Numbered from the stretch's first letter, positions 28,704 to 38,410 are shown. The stretch: 64,000 bases of DNA from Halomonas denitrificans (GCF_003056305.1 NZ_PYVX01000004.1:248001-312000); one strand, 5' to 3'. Translations and numbers: made by a program. The notes: generated by a model not told the origin, from the letters alone.

Positions 28704-29207
28704 CTAGTGGCGATACTCAAAGAAGGTGTTGCGTGCCCCATAGCGCTCCACCGTCCCCGTCGCACTGAAGCCCAGCCGGTTCAGCAATCGGTGGGAGCGC
28801 GAGTTGTCCGGCAGTGTCACCGCCAGCACCGCCTCGAGCGCGTGCGCTGCCATGCCCTGATCGAGCACGGCGGCCGCGGCCTCGAAGGCGTAGCCGCGAC
28901 CGCAGAACGCGGGCAGGAACGCATAGCCGAGATCGGGGCCCGCCAGCTCGTCCCGCTTCACCAGGCCGCACATGCCGATCGGCGTGCCCTCCCCTTTCAG
29001 CTGCACCAGGTTCAGGCCGAAGCCATGGGCCCGATAGCTCGCCATCGGGCCGTGTTCGAGATAGCGAACGGCCTCCTCGCGGGTGCGAACCCCCTTGTCG
29101 GCGATGTGGCGAATGAACGAAGGGTCGTTCAAGAGCCGGACGATAAAGTCGGCGTCCCGGTGCTCGAAATGCCGAATCGTCAGTCGTTCGGTGTCGATGA
29201 CTTTCAC
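28704..29207 (-). CDS. GNAT-family N-acetyltransferase (RimJ/RimL type)
   Basis: A 167-residue acetyltransferase. IDTERLTIRHFEHRDADFI opens the RimJ/RimL fold, CGRGYAFEAAAAVLD supplies the acetyl-CoA loop and NSRSHRLLNRLGFSATGT the end of the fold. The GTG at 29207 follows GGGAGTGGCAGG; an in-frame ATG at 29285 would run through an unlikely proline-rich leader. Acceptor substrate unknown, often a ribosomal protein N-terminus or an amine. Confidence 0.85.
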   Translation of the reverse strand: MKVIDTERLTIRHFEHRDADFIVRLLNDPSFIRHIADKGVRTREEAVRYLEHGPMASYRAHGFGLNLVQLKGEGTPIGMCGLVKRDELAGPDLGYAFLPAFCGRGYAFEAAAAVLDQGMAAHALEAVLAVTLPDNSRSHRLLNRLGFSATGTVERYGARNTFFEYRH

Positions 29208-29286
29208 CCTGCCACTCCCTGGTTGAACGCTTGATGGGGGATGACGCAGCGGCGCGTCGAGGGGCAGCACGCCCCTCAGCCCCACA

Positions 29287-29322
29287 GAAAAAAGCCCCCG
29301 GCCGAAGGATCGGCGCGGGGGC
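29287..29322 (-). terminator. dabBA operon terminator
   Basis: Minus strand: GCCCCCGCGCCGA-tcct-TCGGCCGGGGGC (one bulge) followed by TTTTTTC, 32 bases past the dabA stop. It is a textbook rho-independent terminator. Confidence 0.88.
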
Positions 29323-29353
29323 GACTCATTGTGCTCGCGTGATGGGGTGAGCG

Positions 29354-31855
29354 CTAGGGCGCGACCCAGCGACCCTCCCGGCGCGCGAGGATCTCGCCGG
29401 TCTCGTCGTCCAGGGCAAAGAGGTGCAGCCAGCCGTTGCCCACCAGGGACTGCAGCACCTCGTGGCGGGCGATGATCGCGTCGATCGCCGCCGTGGGCGC
29501 CGCCAGGTAGGCGCTCAGGCGCAGGGGCTCGTGGCGCCAGCGCTCGCCGTCGTGAAGCGACTGCATCGGCAGGCCTATGCGCAGGTCGCCGCCGTTGCCC
29601 TCGAAGACCCCGATATGCCCGCCGACCACGTTGTGCAGCACCTTGTTGCCGCTGCCGAACTTGCGGTTGTCGGTGACGGAGGCGTTGTACTGCATGTTGA
29701 TCCAGTGGGCGACGACCATCGGCGCGGTCATGATCAGCTCGAGGCGCGAGGCGTCGGGATCAGTGCGCCAGTCGTAGTCGTGCAGGAAGCTGCGCCCGGC
29801 GAGATCGAGGGGCGCGGTGAGCCGACGCGGCGCGGCGATGAAGCTGGCGTTGTTGGCCAGCCCCCACTCCGGGCGGGTCTGGGACCAGTCGGCGCCGCGG
29901 CGCTCGAGCACCTTCTCGAGCTCGGGCTCGTTGGCCGCGAGGCCGAGCCGCGGGGCGCGCTCGCGCCGGGCCTGGTCGCCGGCCCCGGCGAGCCAGGCGC
30001 GCTCCTCCTCGCTCAAGGCGAAGGCATCCTCCGCGCCCTCCGGCAGCTCGATGCGGTCGGTGATGGTGTGGTGCAGCGCCGGCACGAAGCGGGTCTGCTC
30101 GGGAATGACGAGGCCCTGCTCGGCCAGCGCCTCGCGCAGCGCGGGGTCGTTGAGCAGCCGCGCCAGGGCGCGCACCGAGACCTCGCCGGACTGGCCGCCG
30201 CAGGCGCCGCACTCGAGCCCCGCGGCGTGGGGGTTGTTGCTGCTGTGGCTGCCGTGGCCCACCAGCAGCACCCGGGGCGCGAGGCGCTCGGTGAGCCCCA
30301 TGGCGCCGAGCACGGTGCGGGCGAGCGCGACCTTGTCGGCGAGGCTCAGCGCCTCGCCGCTGTCGCGCCAGTGCCAGCTCAACTCGTCCATGGCAAGGGG
30401 CACGCGCCCGGCCTTCGGCGCCAGCGAGCGGCGCAGCAGCTTGCCGGCATAGAGCAGACCGCCCGCCTCCACGGCGGTGAAGCTCGCGCTCGCCGTACGG
30501 CTCCACTCCTGCAGGCGGGCCTGCCAGTTGAGCCGCTTCGCCGAGCGGGCCTCGCCCTCGCCCGTGCCGCTCTTGAGCGTCACCCGGGGCGCCAGCAGGC
30601 CCGGCAGGTGCGGCTGGGAAAGCGCGGCGCCGTCCTGCCGGTGCTCCAGGGGCAGGCCGAAGAAGCCGGCGAAGCCCAGGGTCTGGATCGCCGGGCTCTG
30701 GCGCTCCAGCGCTCGACGCAGCGGCTCGGAGCGCACGTCGATGCAGAACACCGCCTGCAGCCGCACCGCCTCGCTCGCCGGGGCCGGCGCGCGCGCCGCC
30801 TCGCCCAGGGCCCGCTGCAGCGGATCCTGATAGGCGAGCTCGCTGGCGAGCTGCCACACCCAGAGGGGCTGCTGGGCGTGCAGGTGGCGCTCGACCCGCT
30901 CCGGCAGCTCCACGAGCTCGGCGTGCCACAGCCGGGTCAGGCGCTCGGCCTGGTCGGGCTGCTCGGCGCGGACGTAGCGCCACAGCACCAGCTCCCAGGC
31001 CAGGCGGATCGCCAGCAGGCTGCGCATGTCTGACGCTGGCGCCTCGCGCTCGCCTTCGACCTCGCCTTCGGGGGTGCCCAGCGCCCGCTGCCACTCCAGG
31101 TAGGCGACCCACGCGGCCCAGCCGTTGATGTCGAGCAGCAGCGCCTGGGCGTAGTGCTCGAGCCGGTCGGCCTCGACTTCCAGTTCGGCGATGGCCGCCT
31201 CGAAGAGGCCGGCCTCGGTCTCCGGCAGGGTCGCGAAGTAGCGCCGCAGCCGCCGCTCGCCCATCAGGATGGCGATGCCGCGATCCTTGAGGGTGATCTC
31301 CCGCCAGTGCTGGTAGAGCCGCTTGCCGCTCGGGGCGTTCAGGCGCTGGGCGTTGAGCGGCCCGTCCTCCTGGTAGTAGGCGGCGCAGAACTGGCTGATC
31401 TGCTGGGTGATCTCGTCGCGCCAGGCCATCTTGTGCTGGCGGTCGCGGCGGGCGTCGATCAGGTCGCTGACGTTGTGCCAGTGGGGCAGCCGGGCGAGCT
31501 CGTCGACGACCACCAGCAGGTTCTTGTAGCCGCCCGGGTAGTCGAGCCGCTCCGCCGCCGCGGCGAGGTGGCGTTCGGTGATCTCGCCGCGCTGCCAAGC
31601 GCCCAGGTAGTGGCTCGGCGGCATCAGGCAGTGGACGTTGCCGAGCGCCGAGAGCCGCGCCGCCACCGTGGCGGCGTCCTCCCCGCGCTGGGTCCAGTAC
31701 GGGCTCACCGCGATCAGGCGATCCAGCGGCCAGCTCGGAGCGATGCGCGCGCAGGCCCGGTCCAGCGCCGTTTGCTGGGCCTCGGTCAGCGGCGTGTGCG
31801 CCTGCTCGGGGGCGTTGGCCGTCCAGGCGGCCTGGGTGTTGTCGAGATGCGTCAT
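29354..31855 (-). CDS. dabA: inorganic carbon transporter subunit DabA (UPF0753/DUF2309)
   Basis: An 833-residue, cytoplasm-facing zinc protein distantly related to beta-carbonic anhydrases. The zinc and catalytic residues of characterised DabA are in place: C371 and D373 in FCIDVRSEP, H534 in GHGSHSSNN and C549 in ECGACGG. With DabB it is thought to hydrate CO2 to bicarbonate vectorially, driven by a cation gradient. Its ATG overlaps the dabB stop (ATGA). No RuBisCO or carboxysome genes are nearby, so here it probably feeds bicarbonate to anaplerotic or biotin carboxylases. Confidence 0.93.
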   Translation of the reverse strand: MTHLDNTQAAWTANAPEQAHTPLTEAQQTALDRACARIAPSWPLDRLIAVSPYWTQRGEDAATVAARLSALGNVHCLMPPSHYLGAWQRGEITERHLAAAAERLDYPGGYKNLLVVVDELARLPHWHNVSDLIDARRDRQHKMAWRDEITQQISQFCAAYYQEDGPLNAQRLNAPSGKRLYQHWREITLKDRGIAILMGERRLRRYFATLPETEAGLFEAAIAELEVEADRLEHYAQALLLDINGWAAWVAYLEWQRALGTPEGEVEGEREAPASDMRSLLAIRLAWELVLWRYVRAEQPDQAERLTRLWHAELVELPERVERHLHAQQPLWVWQLASELAYQDPLQRALGEAARAPAPASEAVRLQAVFCIDVRSEPLRRALERQSPAIQTLGFAGFFGLPLEHRQDGAALSQPHLPGLLAPRVTLKSGTGEGEARSAKRLNWQARLQEWSRTASASFTAVEAGGLLYAGKLLRRSLAPKAGRVPLAMDELSWHWRDSGEALSLADKVALARTVLGAMGLTERLAPRVLLVGHGSHSSNNPHAAGLECGACGGQSGEVSVRALARLLNDPALREALAEQGLVIPEQTRFVPALHHTITDRIELPEGAEDAFALSEEERAWLAGAGDQARRERAPRLGLAANEPELEKVLERRGADWSQTRPEWGLANNASFIAAPRRLTAPLDLAGRSFLHDYDWRTDPDASRLELIMTAPMVVAHWINMQYNASVTDNRKFGSGNKVLHNVVGGHIGVFEGNGGDLRIGLPMQSLHDGERWRHEPLRLSAYLAAPTAAIDAIIARHEVLQSLVGNGWLHLFALDDETGEILARREGRWVAP

Positions 31856-33444
31856 AGGGAACTCCCGCGGAAGGCGGTGTGGAGCTGCTTGGCCTTGATG
31901 CGCCCGGGCAGCTCGTGGGGCCAGAGCTTCAGGGTGTTACGGGTGACCCACTCGTCGAGGTAGAAGCCGGCGTAGCAGTAGCGGTTGAGCGTCTGCGACG
32001 CGGGGTAGTGCAGGCCGTGGCGCTTGAGCCAGTAGCCCGCGAAGAGCAGCAGGAAGAGCGCGCTCACCCACAGGTCCGCCCAGGGCGAGACCGTGTGCCC
32101 GGTCGCGGGCAGCAGCGCGGCGAACAGCGACTTGAGGCCGACATAGGCGAGCACCACCAGCGCGGCCAGGCCGAGAAAGCCGACGAGGCCGCCCCTCGTG
32201 CGCTCACCCCCGCGCTCGGCCAGCAGCACGGTGAGGGCCAGCGTCAGCAGCACCCAGGGGCTGATCGCCGCGAGGGCCGGGGCCTCGGTGACGCCGCGCG
32301 TAAGCATGACGAGCCCCACCACCAGCGCGGTACTGAGCAGGCCCGCCGAGAGCCACTGACCCCACGAGGGGCTGCGGCCGGGGGCGCGGCGGCGCAGCAG
32401 GTCCTGCTCGACCGCCTCGCCGGAGCCGAGGAAGGCGTAGGCCTTGTAGCAGGAGTGGGCGAGCAGGTGCAGCAGCGCCAGCTCCACCAGCCCCAGGGCG
32501 ATCTCGACCAGCATCAGCCCCATCTGCGCGCTGGTCGACCAGGCCAGGCGCACCTTGATGCTGATGCGGGTCATCATGACCAGCGCCGACAGCACGCTGC
32601 CGAGACCGGCCACGACGAGCACCAGCGCCTGGGCGGGCGCCGACTGCAGCAGCAGCGGCGAGAAGAGCAGCAGCAGATACCCGCCAAGGTTGATCACCCC
32701 GCCGTGCAGCGTCGCCGAGACCGGCGTGGGCGCCTCGACCACCTGGATCAGCCAGCCGTGCAGCGGCAGCTGGGCACACTTGATCAGCGCCGCCAGGGCG
32801 AGCAGGCAGGCCGCCGCCTGTTCGGTGAAGGACAGGGCGACGTCATCCGAGGCCTGAATGTCACTATAGGCGCCGACGATGACGCTGATCCGCGCGCTGT
32901 CGTGGTGCAGGTAGAGCAGCACGAAGGCGGTCAGGGCGCAGAGCTCGGCGGCGCGGGCGAAGAGGAACTTCTTGTGGGCCGCCAGGGCGGCGCGGGGCCG
33001 GTCGGGATAGAACATCAGCAGCTGGTGCATGGCCAGGCTGATGGCGAACCAGGCGAGCAGGAAGAGCGCCAGGTGATCGCTCAGCACCGCCACGCTGACC
33101 GCCGCGAACACCGCCTGGACGAGCGCGACGAAGCGCGTCTGGCGAGGCTCGCCCTGCAGGTAGGTGGCGCTGTAGCGCACCACCACGAAGGCGATGAAGT
33201 TGGCGAGCAGCAGCATGATCAGCTGCAGCGGCGCGGTCTGCCAGCCGCCCTCGCCCGCCGGCAGCCACCCTGCCGCACCGAGCGCCAGCAGCAGCGCCGA
33301 GACGCCGAGGCCGCCGAGCGTGGTGACCTGGGCCGTGCGCCAGGCGCGCTCGCGGGGCTGGCGGGCGCTCCCCGCGGCCCCCAGCGCCAGCAGGATGGGC
33401 ACCAGGGCCAGCAGCCAGGGGGACAGCGTCTCGATCCACTTCAT
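31852..33444 (-). CDS. dabB: inorganic carbon transporter subunit DabB (NuoL-like)
   Basis: A 530-residue membrane protein of the proton-conducting NuoL/MrpA superfamily, about 14 helices. LPLHGWLIQVVEAPTPVSATLHGG is the conserved channel motif, and MGLMLVEIALGLVELALLHLLAHSCYKAYAFLGSG the following helices. Placement with dabA separates it from complex I and Mrp subunits. ATG at 33444 starts MKWIETLSPWL. It presumably passes the cation that powers DabA. It is divergent from the LysR gene at 33544. Confidence 0.92.
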   Translation of the reverse strand: MKWIETLSPWLLALVPILLALGAAGSARQPRERAWRTAQVTTLGGLGVSALLLALGAAGWLPAGEGGWQTAPLQLIMLLLANFIAFVVVRYSATYLQGEPRQTRFVALVQAVFAAVSVAVLSDHLALFLLAWFAISLAMHQLLMFYPDRPRAALAAHKKFLFARAAELCALTAFVLLYLHHDSARISVIVGAYSDIQASDDVALSFTEQAAACLLALAALIKCAQLPLHGWLIQVVEAPTPVSATLHGGVINLGGYLLLLFSPLLLQSAPAQALVLVVAGLGSVLSALVMMTRISIKVRLAWSTSAQMGLMLVEIALGLVELALLHLLAHSCYKAYAFLGSGEAVEQDLLRRRAPGRSPSWGQWLSAGLLSTALVVGLVMLTRGVTEAPALAAISPWVLLTLALTVLLAERGGERTRGGLVGFLGLAALVVLAYVGLKSLFAALLPATGHTVSPWADLWVSALFLLLFAGYWLKRHGLHYPASQTLNRYCYAGFYLDEWVTRNTLKLWPHELPGRIKAKQLHTAFRGSSL

Positions 33445-33543
33445 GACATGACTCCGCTTGTTCAGGTGCGGGCAGTATCGGGCGGGCCATGCTTTAATTA
33501 AAATATATATAAATTGAATTTCCGTTCTATAAAAGAGAACGAC

Positions 33544-34443
33544 ATGAGCCGACTGAACTATCACCACCTCTACTACTTCTGGCGCGTGGCGGCCGAGGGC
33601 AAGCTGACGCGGGTGGCCGAGTCGCTGCACCTCTCCCAGAGCGCGCTCTCGGCGCAGATCCGCAAGCTGGAGGAGCGGATGGGCAAGCCGCTGTTCGAGC
33701 GGCGCAACCGCACCCTGGTGCTGACCGAGGCGGGCCGGCAGGTCTTCAACTATGCCGAGGTGATCTTCACCAAGGGGGAGGAGCTGGAGTCGCTGATCAA
33801 CCACGGCATCGAGCCCGAGTACCAGCACATCCGCATCGGCACCCTCTCCAGCATGTCGCGCAACTTCATCGAGGGCTTCATCGCCCCGCTGCTGCAGGGC
33901 GAGGGGCCCAAGGTGCGCTTCAGCCTCTATGCCCGGGGCATGGCCGACCTGCTCGACGGCCTGGCCCGCCACGAGTTCGACCTGGTGCTGGCCAACACCC
34001 AGCTGCCGCCCTCGGGCTCGCCCCAGGCCGCCTGGCAGAGCCAGCTGCTGGCCCGCCAGCCGCTCTCCATCATCGGCCCGCCCGACGCCAACCCCTGCAC
34101 GCCCTTCCCCGAGGGCTACGAGGGGCTGCGCTGGGTGCTGCCCGGCGAGCACCACGAGCTGCGCCGCGCCTTCGACGGCCACTGCAGCCTGCACCAGTAC
34201 CGGCCGGAGATCCTCGCCGAGGCCGACGACATGGCCATGCTGCGACTGCTGGCCCGGGACAGCGGGGCGCTGAGCGTGCTGCCGGAGGTGGTGGTGAAGG
34301 ACGAGCTGCGCCAGGGCCGGCTCACTTCCTTCGAGCGGCTGCCCAACGTCTTCGAGAACTTCTACGCCATCACCCTGCCCCGGGAGTTCATGCCGGCCGT
34401 GGTCTCGGAACTGTTGGCCCGCCCGCTGCGGGAGCTGACATAA
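33544..34443 (+). CDS. LysR-family regulator divergent from dabBA
   Basis: A 299-residue LysR protein: winged helix at residues 1-65 (LNYHHLYYFWRVAAEG and LSQSALSAQIRKLEERMGKPLF), then an effector domain. The opening is like NhaR. The 99-base region shared with dabB is strikingly AT-rich (33490-33535), with TATAAA-type -10 candidates on both strands and room for T-N11-A sites. It probably controls dabBA, perhaps in response to CO2 or bicarbonate shortage or to a cation signal. ATG at 33544 follows AAAGAGAA. Confidence 0.85.
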   Translation: MSRLNYHHLYYFWRVAAEGKLTRVAESLHLSQSALSAQIRKLEERMGKPLFERRNRTLVLTEAGRQVFNYAEVIFTKGEELESLINHGIEPEYQHIRIGTLSSMSRNFIEGFIAPLLQGEGPKVRFSLYARGMADLLDGLARHEFDLVLANTQLPPSGSPQAAWQSQLLARQPLSIIGPPDANPCTPFPEGYEGLRWVLPGEHHELRRAFDGHCSLHQYRPEILAEADDMAMLRLLARDSGALSVLPEVVVKDELRQGRLTSFERLPNVFENFYAITLPREFMPAVVSELLARPLRELT

Positions 34444-34567
34444 GGGCAAAAAAGAGGGAGGAAACGACAGGGGCCAAAGACAGGGGCGAGCCCGCAGGGC
34501 AATTTCCTTCAATACGCCGGGCGGCCGGCGGCGCAGACTCGGCGCTCATCACCCCTGGAGGATGCCC

Positions 34568-35158
34568 ATGAGCCTGTCCCTGCTGTGGCCGATGTCGGCC
34601 TTCGCCCTCGCCGCCTCGATCTCGCCCGGCCCGGTGAACCTGGTGTGCCTGAGCAGCGGCACCCGCTACCCCCTGGCCCGGGGGCTGGTCTTCGTGACCG
34701 GCGCGAGCCTCGGGTTCATCGCGCTGTTCATCGCCGTGGGCCTCGGCCTCACCTCGCTGCTGACGGCGCTGCCAGGGCTTGAGACCGCGCTGCGCTGGGC
34801 CGGGGTGGCCTTCCTGCTTTACTTGAGCGTGCGGCTGTTTCGCGACGATGGGCGCCTACCCGATCACGAGGCCAGGCCGGCGCCAGGCTTTCGCACCGGG
34901 GTGCTGATGCAGTGGCTCAACCCCAAGGCGTGGCTCGCCTCGGCCTCGGGGATCGGCGCCTATACCGCGGGGGATGTCGGGCTGCTCACCCTCTTCGCCG
35001 CGCTCTACCTGCCCATCTGCTGGCTGTCGCTCTCCGGCTGGGTCGTCGCGGGCGCCTTCCTGCGCCGCCACGTGCAGCGCCCCGGCGTGCTGGTGGCGGT
35101 CAATCGCAGCCTGGCGCTGCTGCTCGCGGCCAGCTGTCTCTACCTGCTATTTGGCTAG
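34568..35158 (+). CDS. LysE-family amino acid exporter
   Basis: A 196-residue, six-helix transporter. The signature ISPGPVNLVCLSSGTRY near the N-terminus and NPKAWLASASGIGAY in the middle are typical of LysE/RhtB exporters. ATG at 34568 has GGAGG six bases upstream; the ATG at 34562 abuts it. It is convergent with an AraC regulator and overlaps its 3' end by 12 bases. That regulator may control it, although regulators of exporters more often lie divergently. Confidence 0.88.
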   Translation: MSLSLLWPMSAFALAASISPGPVNLVCLSSGTRYPLARGLVFVTGASLGFIALFIAVGLGLTSLLTALPGLETALRWAGVAFLLYLSVRLFRDDGRLPDHEARPAPGFRTGVLMQWLNPKAWLASASGIGAYTAGDVGLLTLFAALYLPICWLSLSGWVVAGAFLRRHVQRPGVLVAVNRSLALLLAASCLYLLFG

Positions 35159-35977
35159 CGGGCGGCGGTACTGGTTCGGGGTGGCGGCCACCAGCCGCTT
35201 GAAGGTGCGCTGGAAGTGCGGCTGGTCGCTGAAGCCGGCGTGCAGCGCCGCCTCGGCGATGGGCGCACCCTGTTTCAGCGCCTGCTGACCGAGCTGTACC
35301 CGCCGGTTGATCAGATAGGCGCGGGGGGTGAGGCCGAAGTGGCGCTTGAAGGCGCGGATGAGGTGGCCGGCGCTGTAGCCGGAACGCGCGCAGAGCTCTG
35401 CCAGGGAGACCTCCTGGGCGGCGTGCGCGTCGAGGAAGGCGGCGAGCTCGACCAGCGTGGCCGAGGGGATCGCGGGGGCCGCCGCCGGCTGGCCCGCCAG
35501 GTGGTGCATCAGCGCCGCGAGGTACGCCTCCGCGCCCGCCTGCTTCTCCGAGACAGGCACGTGCGGGTCGAGCAGCCGGTCGGTCATCCGGCAATAGCCG
35601 GCGTACCACTCGGGCGCAGCGATCACCGCGGTGGGGATGTCCTGCCAGCGGGGCGTGTCGATCAGCCCTGCCGCCTGTCGAATCCGGGTCAGCCACGCGG
35701 TCTCCACGTAGAGCATGCGGTAGGCCCAGGGCCTGTCATCGATGGGGTTGCAGGCGTGCACCCAGCCGGGGTTCATCAGCACGAGCTGCCCCTCGCGCAC
35801 GTGATGGCGCGCCTCGCGGTAGTGGAAGGTGCTCTCGCCGGCGGTGATCGCCCCCAGCGACCACTGCTCGTGGCTGTGCGGCGCGTAGCAGACGCGGTGA
35901 CCATCCTCGATCTGGCGAAGCTCCAGGTGGGGCAGGCGCGCATCGCGCCAGAAGCGGGGAGCAGCCGAGTCCGTCAT
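35147..35977 (-). CDS. AraC-family transcriptional regulator
   Basis: A 276-residue regulator with a cupin-like N-terminal sensor (HSHEQWSLGAITAGESTFHYR, LMNPGWVHACNP) and a C-terminal double helix-turn-helix (SLAELCARSGYSAGHLIRAFKR and IAEAALHAGFSDQPHFQRTFKR). This layout is common in regulators controlling LysE-type exporters, fitting its convergent overlap with one. The ATG at 35977 gives family length; the frame extends upstream without support. 35978-36211 holds no gene. Confidence 0.87.
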   Translation of the reverse strand: MTDSAAPRFWRDARLPHLELRQIEDGHRVCYAPHSHEQWSLGAITAGESTFHYREARHHVREGQLVLMNPGWVHACNPIDDRPWAYRMLYVETAWLTRIRQAAGLIDTPRWQDIPTAVIAAPEWYAGYCRMTDRLLDPHVPVSEKQAGAEAYLAALMHHLAGQPAAAPAIPSATLVELAAFLDAHAAQEVSLAELCARSGYSAGHLIRAFKRHFGLTPRAYLINRRVQLGQQALKQGAPIAEAALHAGFSDQPHFQRTFKRLVAATPNQYRRPLAK

Positions 35978-36211
35978 GGGTCTTTTCACCTCGCGCGGGG
36001 CCCCGACAGGGCGGGATCGTTCGACCAGCATGATCGGGAGGCGAGCCGCAGGGCCTCCGCCTCATGCCACCGGCAAGGGTAGCCGAGGTTCAGGGCGTCG
36101 CGCACCACGCCGTGACGGCGGCATCGCCGGCGAGCCCGGTGCCGATCAGCCCTGCAAGGGCCAGACGCAGGCTTGAGCGAAGGCCCCGGCGGGCGCCCTC
36201 GCCCGCCGGCG

Positions 36212-38410
36212 TCACGCCACACCGTGCCTGCGTGCCCGGGCGGCGTGCAGCTTCTTGTAGCTCTCGATCAGCCGCTGGTGCTTCTCGAGGCCCTCCAGCG
36301 CCATGCTGGTCGGCGTCAGGCCGTGGAAGCGCACGCTGCCGTCCACCGAGCCGACCACGGCGTCCATGGTCGCCTCGCCGAACATGCGGCGGAAATTGTA
36401 GAGGTAGTCGTCGAGCTCGAGCTCGTCGTCGAGGGTGATCTCCAGCACCGCGTGCATGGCCTGGTAGAAGAGCCCGCGCTCGACGGTGTTGTCGTTGAAC
36501 TGCTGGAACATCTCGACCCGTTCCAGTGCCTCCTCGTGCTGGCCGAGCGCCAGGTTGATCAGCAGCTTGAGCTCGAGGATGGTCAGCTGGCCCCAGACGG
36601 TGTTCTCGTCGAACTCGATGCCGATCAGGGTGATGATGTCCTCGTGGTCATCGATCTGGCTCTCCTCCAGGCGCTCCAGCAGCGCGGCCAGCTGCTCGTC
36701 GTCGAGGGCGTGGAGGTTGAGGATGTCCTCGCGGAACAGCAGCGCCTTGTTGGTGTTGTCCCAGACCAGGTCCTCGACCGGGTAGACCTCGGAGTAGCCC
36801 GGCACCAGGATGCGGCACACCGGCGCCCCCAGGTCCTCGTGCACGGCCTGGTAGGCCTCCAGCCCCAGCTCCTCGAGGATGCCGAACAGGCCGGCGGCCT
36901 CCTCGACGTTGCTGCCCGAGAAGTCCCACTCGACGAACTCGACGTCGGCCTTCGCACTGAAGAAGCGCCAGGAGACCACGCCGGAGGAGTCGATGAAGTG
37001 CTCGACGAAGTTGTTGGGCTCCGCCACCGCCAGTGAGTTGAAGGTCGGCGGCAGGAAGTCGTTCAGGCCCTCGAAGCTGCGCCCCTGCAGGAGCTCGGTG
37101 AGGCTGCGCTCCAGCGCCACGTGGAAGCTCGGGTGGGCGCCGAAGGAGGCGAAGACGCCGCCGGTCTTGGGGTTCATCAGCGCCACGCACATCACCGGGA
37201 ACTGGCCGCCGAGCGAGGCGTCCTTGACCAGCACCGGGAAGCCCTGGGCCTCCAGTGCCTCGACGCCCTCGAGGATGTCGGGGTAGCGCTGCAGTACCGC
37301 CATGGGCACGTCCGGCAGGGTGATCTCCTCCTCGATGATCTGCTTCTTCACCGCGCGCTCGAAGATCTCCGAGAGGCACTGCACCTGGGCCTCGACGAGC
37401 GTGTTGCCGGCGCTCATGCCGTTGCTCAGGTAGAGGTTCTCGATCAGGTTCGAGGGGAAGTAGACCGTCTCGCCGTCGGACTGGCGCACGAAGGGCAGCG
37501 AGACGATGCCGCGATCGGTCCGGCCGGAGTTGGTGTCGATCAGGTTCGAGCCGCGAAGCTCGCCCTCCGGGTCGTAGATGTCCCGGGTGTACTCGTCGAG
37601 GATGCCGGCCGGCAAGGCGTCGTCGGGTCCCGGCTGGAACCACTCCTCGTTGGGATAGTGGACGAAGCGGCTGGCCGCGATCTCCTCGCCGAAGAACTGG
37701 TCGTTGTAGAAGAAGTTGCAGCTCAGCCGCTCGATGAACTCCCCTAACGCAGAGCAGAGCGCACTCTCCTTGGTGGCGCCCTTGCCGTTGGTGAAGCACA
37801 TCGGCGAGGCGGCGTCGCGGATGTGTAGCGACCAGACGTGGGGCACGATGTTGCGCCAGGAGGCGATCTCGATCTTCATGCCGAGATCGGCGAGCAGGCC
37901 CGAGAGGTTGGCGATGGTCTGCTCCAGAGGCAGGTCCTTGCCCTCGATCCAGGTGCCCTCGCCGTTCGCCTCGCCGGTGGCCTTGCCCATCAGCAGCGCC
38001 TGGGCGTCCTCGTCGATGTTCTCCACCACCTCGATCTGGAACTCGGGGCCGGTCTGCACCACCTTCTTGACCGTGCAGCGGTCGATAGAGCGCAGGATGC
38101 CCTGGCGATCCTTCTCGGAGATGTCCTCGGGCAGCTCCACCTGGATCTTGAAGATCTGCTGGTAGCGGTTCTCCGGGTCGACGATGTTGTTCTGCGACAG
38201 CCGGATGTTCTCGGTGGGGATGTCCCGGGCGTTGCAGTAGACCTTGACGAAGTAGGCCGCGCACATCGCCGAGGAGGCCAGGAAGTAGTCGAAGGGCCCC
38301 GGTGCCGAGCCGTCGCCCTTGTAGCGGATGGGCTGGTCGGAGATGACCGTGAAGTCGTCGAACTTGGCCTCCAGGCGGAGGTTGTCGAGATAGTTGACCT
38401 TGATTTCCAT
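36212..38410 (-). CDS. OsmC-YcaO fusion protein
   Basis: A 732-residue protein. Residues 1-150 are an OsmC domain (YKGDGSAPGPFDYFLASSAMCAAYFVKVYC, with the reactive Cys), and residues 170-560 are a YcaO domain with ATP-site motifs GKGATKESALCSALGEFIERLS, EAQVQCLSEIFERAVKK and DPEGELRGSNLIDTNSGRTDRG. A helical C-terminal region rich in Leu and Glu ends it. E. coli YcaO lacks the OsmC part and helps RimO beta-methylthiolate ribosomal protein S12. No thiopeptide-type precursor or cyclodehydratase partner is nearby, so a RimO-linked or redox role is more likely. Confidence 0.9.
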   Translation of the reverse strand: MEIKVNYLDNLRLEAKFDDFTVISDQPIRYKGDGSAPGPFDYFLASSAMCAAYFVKVYCNARDIPTENIRLSQNNIVDPENRYQQIFKIQVELPEDISEKDRQGILRSIDRCTVKKVVQTGPEFQIEVVENIDEDAQALLMGKATGEANGEGTWIEGKDLPLEQTIANLSGLLADLGMKIEIASWRNIVPHVWSLHIRDAASPMCFTNGKGATKESALCSALGEFIERLSCNFFYNDQFFGEEIAASRFVHYPNEEWFQPGPDDALPAGILDEYTRDIYDPEGELRGSNLIDTNSGRTDRGIVSLPFVRQSDGETVYFPSNLIENLYLSNGMSAGNTLVEAQVQCLSEIFERAVKKQIIEEEITLPDVPMAVLQRYPDILEGVEALEAQGFPVLVKDASLGGQFPVMCVALMNPKTGGVFASFGAHPSFHVALERSLTELLQGRSFEGLNDFLPPTFNSLAVAEPNNFVEHFIDSSGVVSWRFFSAKADVEFVEWDFSGSNVEEAAGLFGILEELGLEAYQAVHEDLGAPVCRILVPGYSEVYPVEDLVWDNTNKALLFREDILNLHALDDEQLAALLERLEESQIDDHEDIITLIGIEFDENTVWGQLTILELKLLINLALGQHEEALERVEMFQQFNDNTVERGLFYQAMHAVLEITLDDELELDDYLYNFRRMFGEATMDAVVGSVDGSVRFHGLTPTSMALEGLEKHQRLIESYKKLHAARARRHGVA

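Noticed and set aside
31852-34512. 886-codon version of dabB with a 356-residue N-terminal extension
   Set aside because: The extension is the wrong-strand shadow of the LysR gene; the MKWIETLSPWL start at 33444 fits the DabB family.
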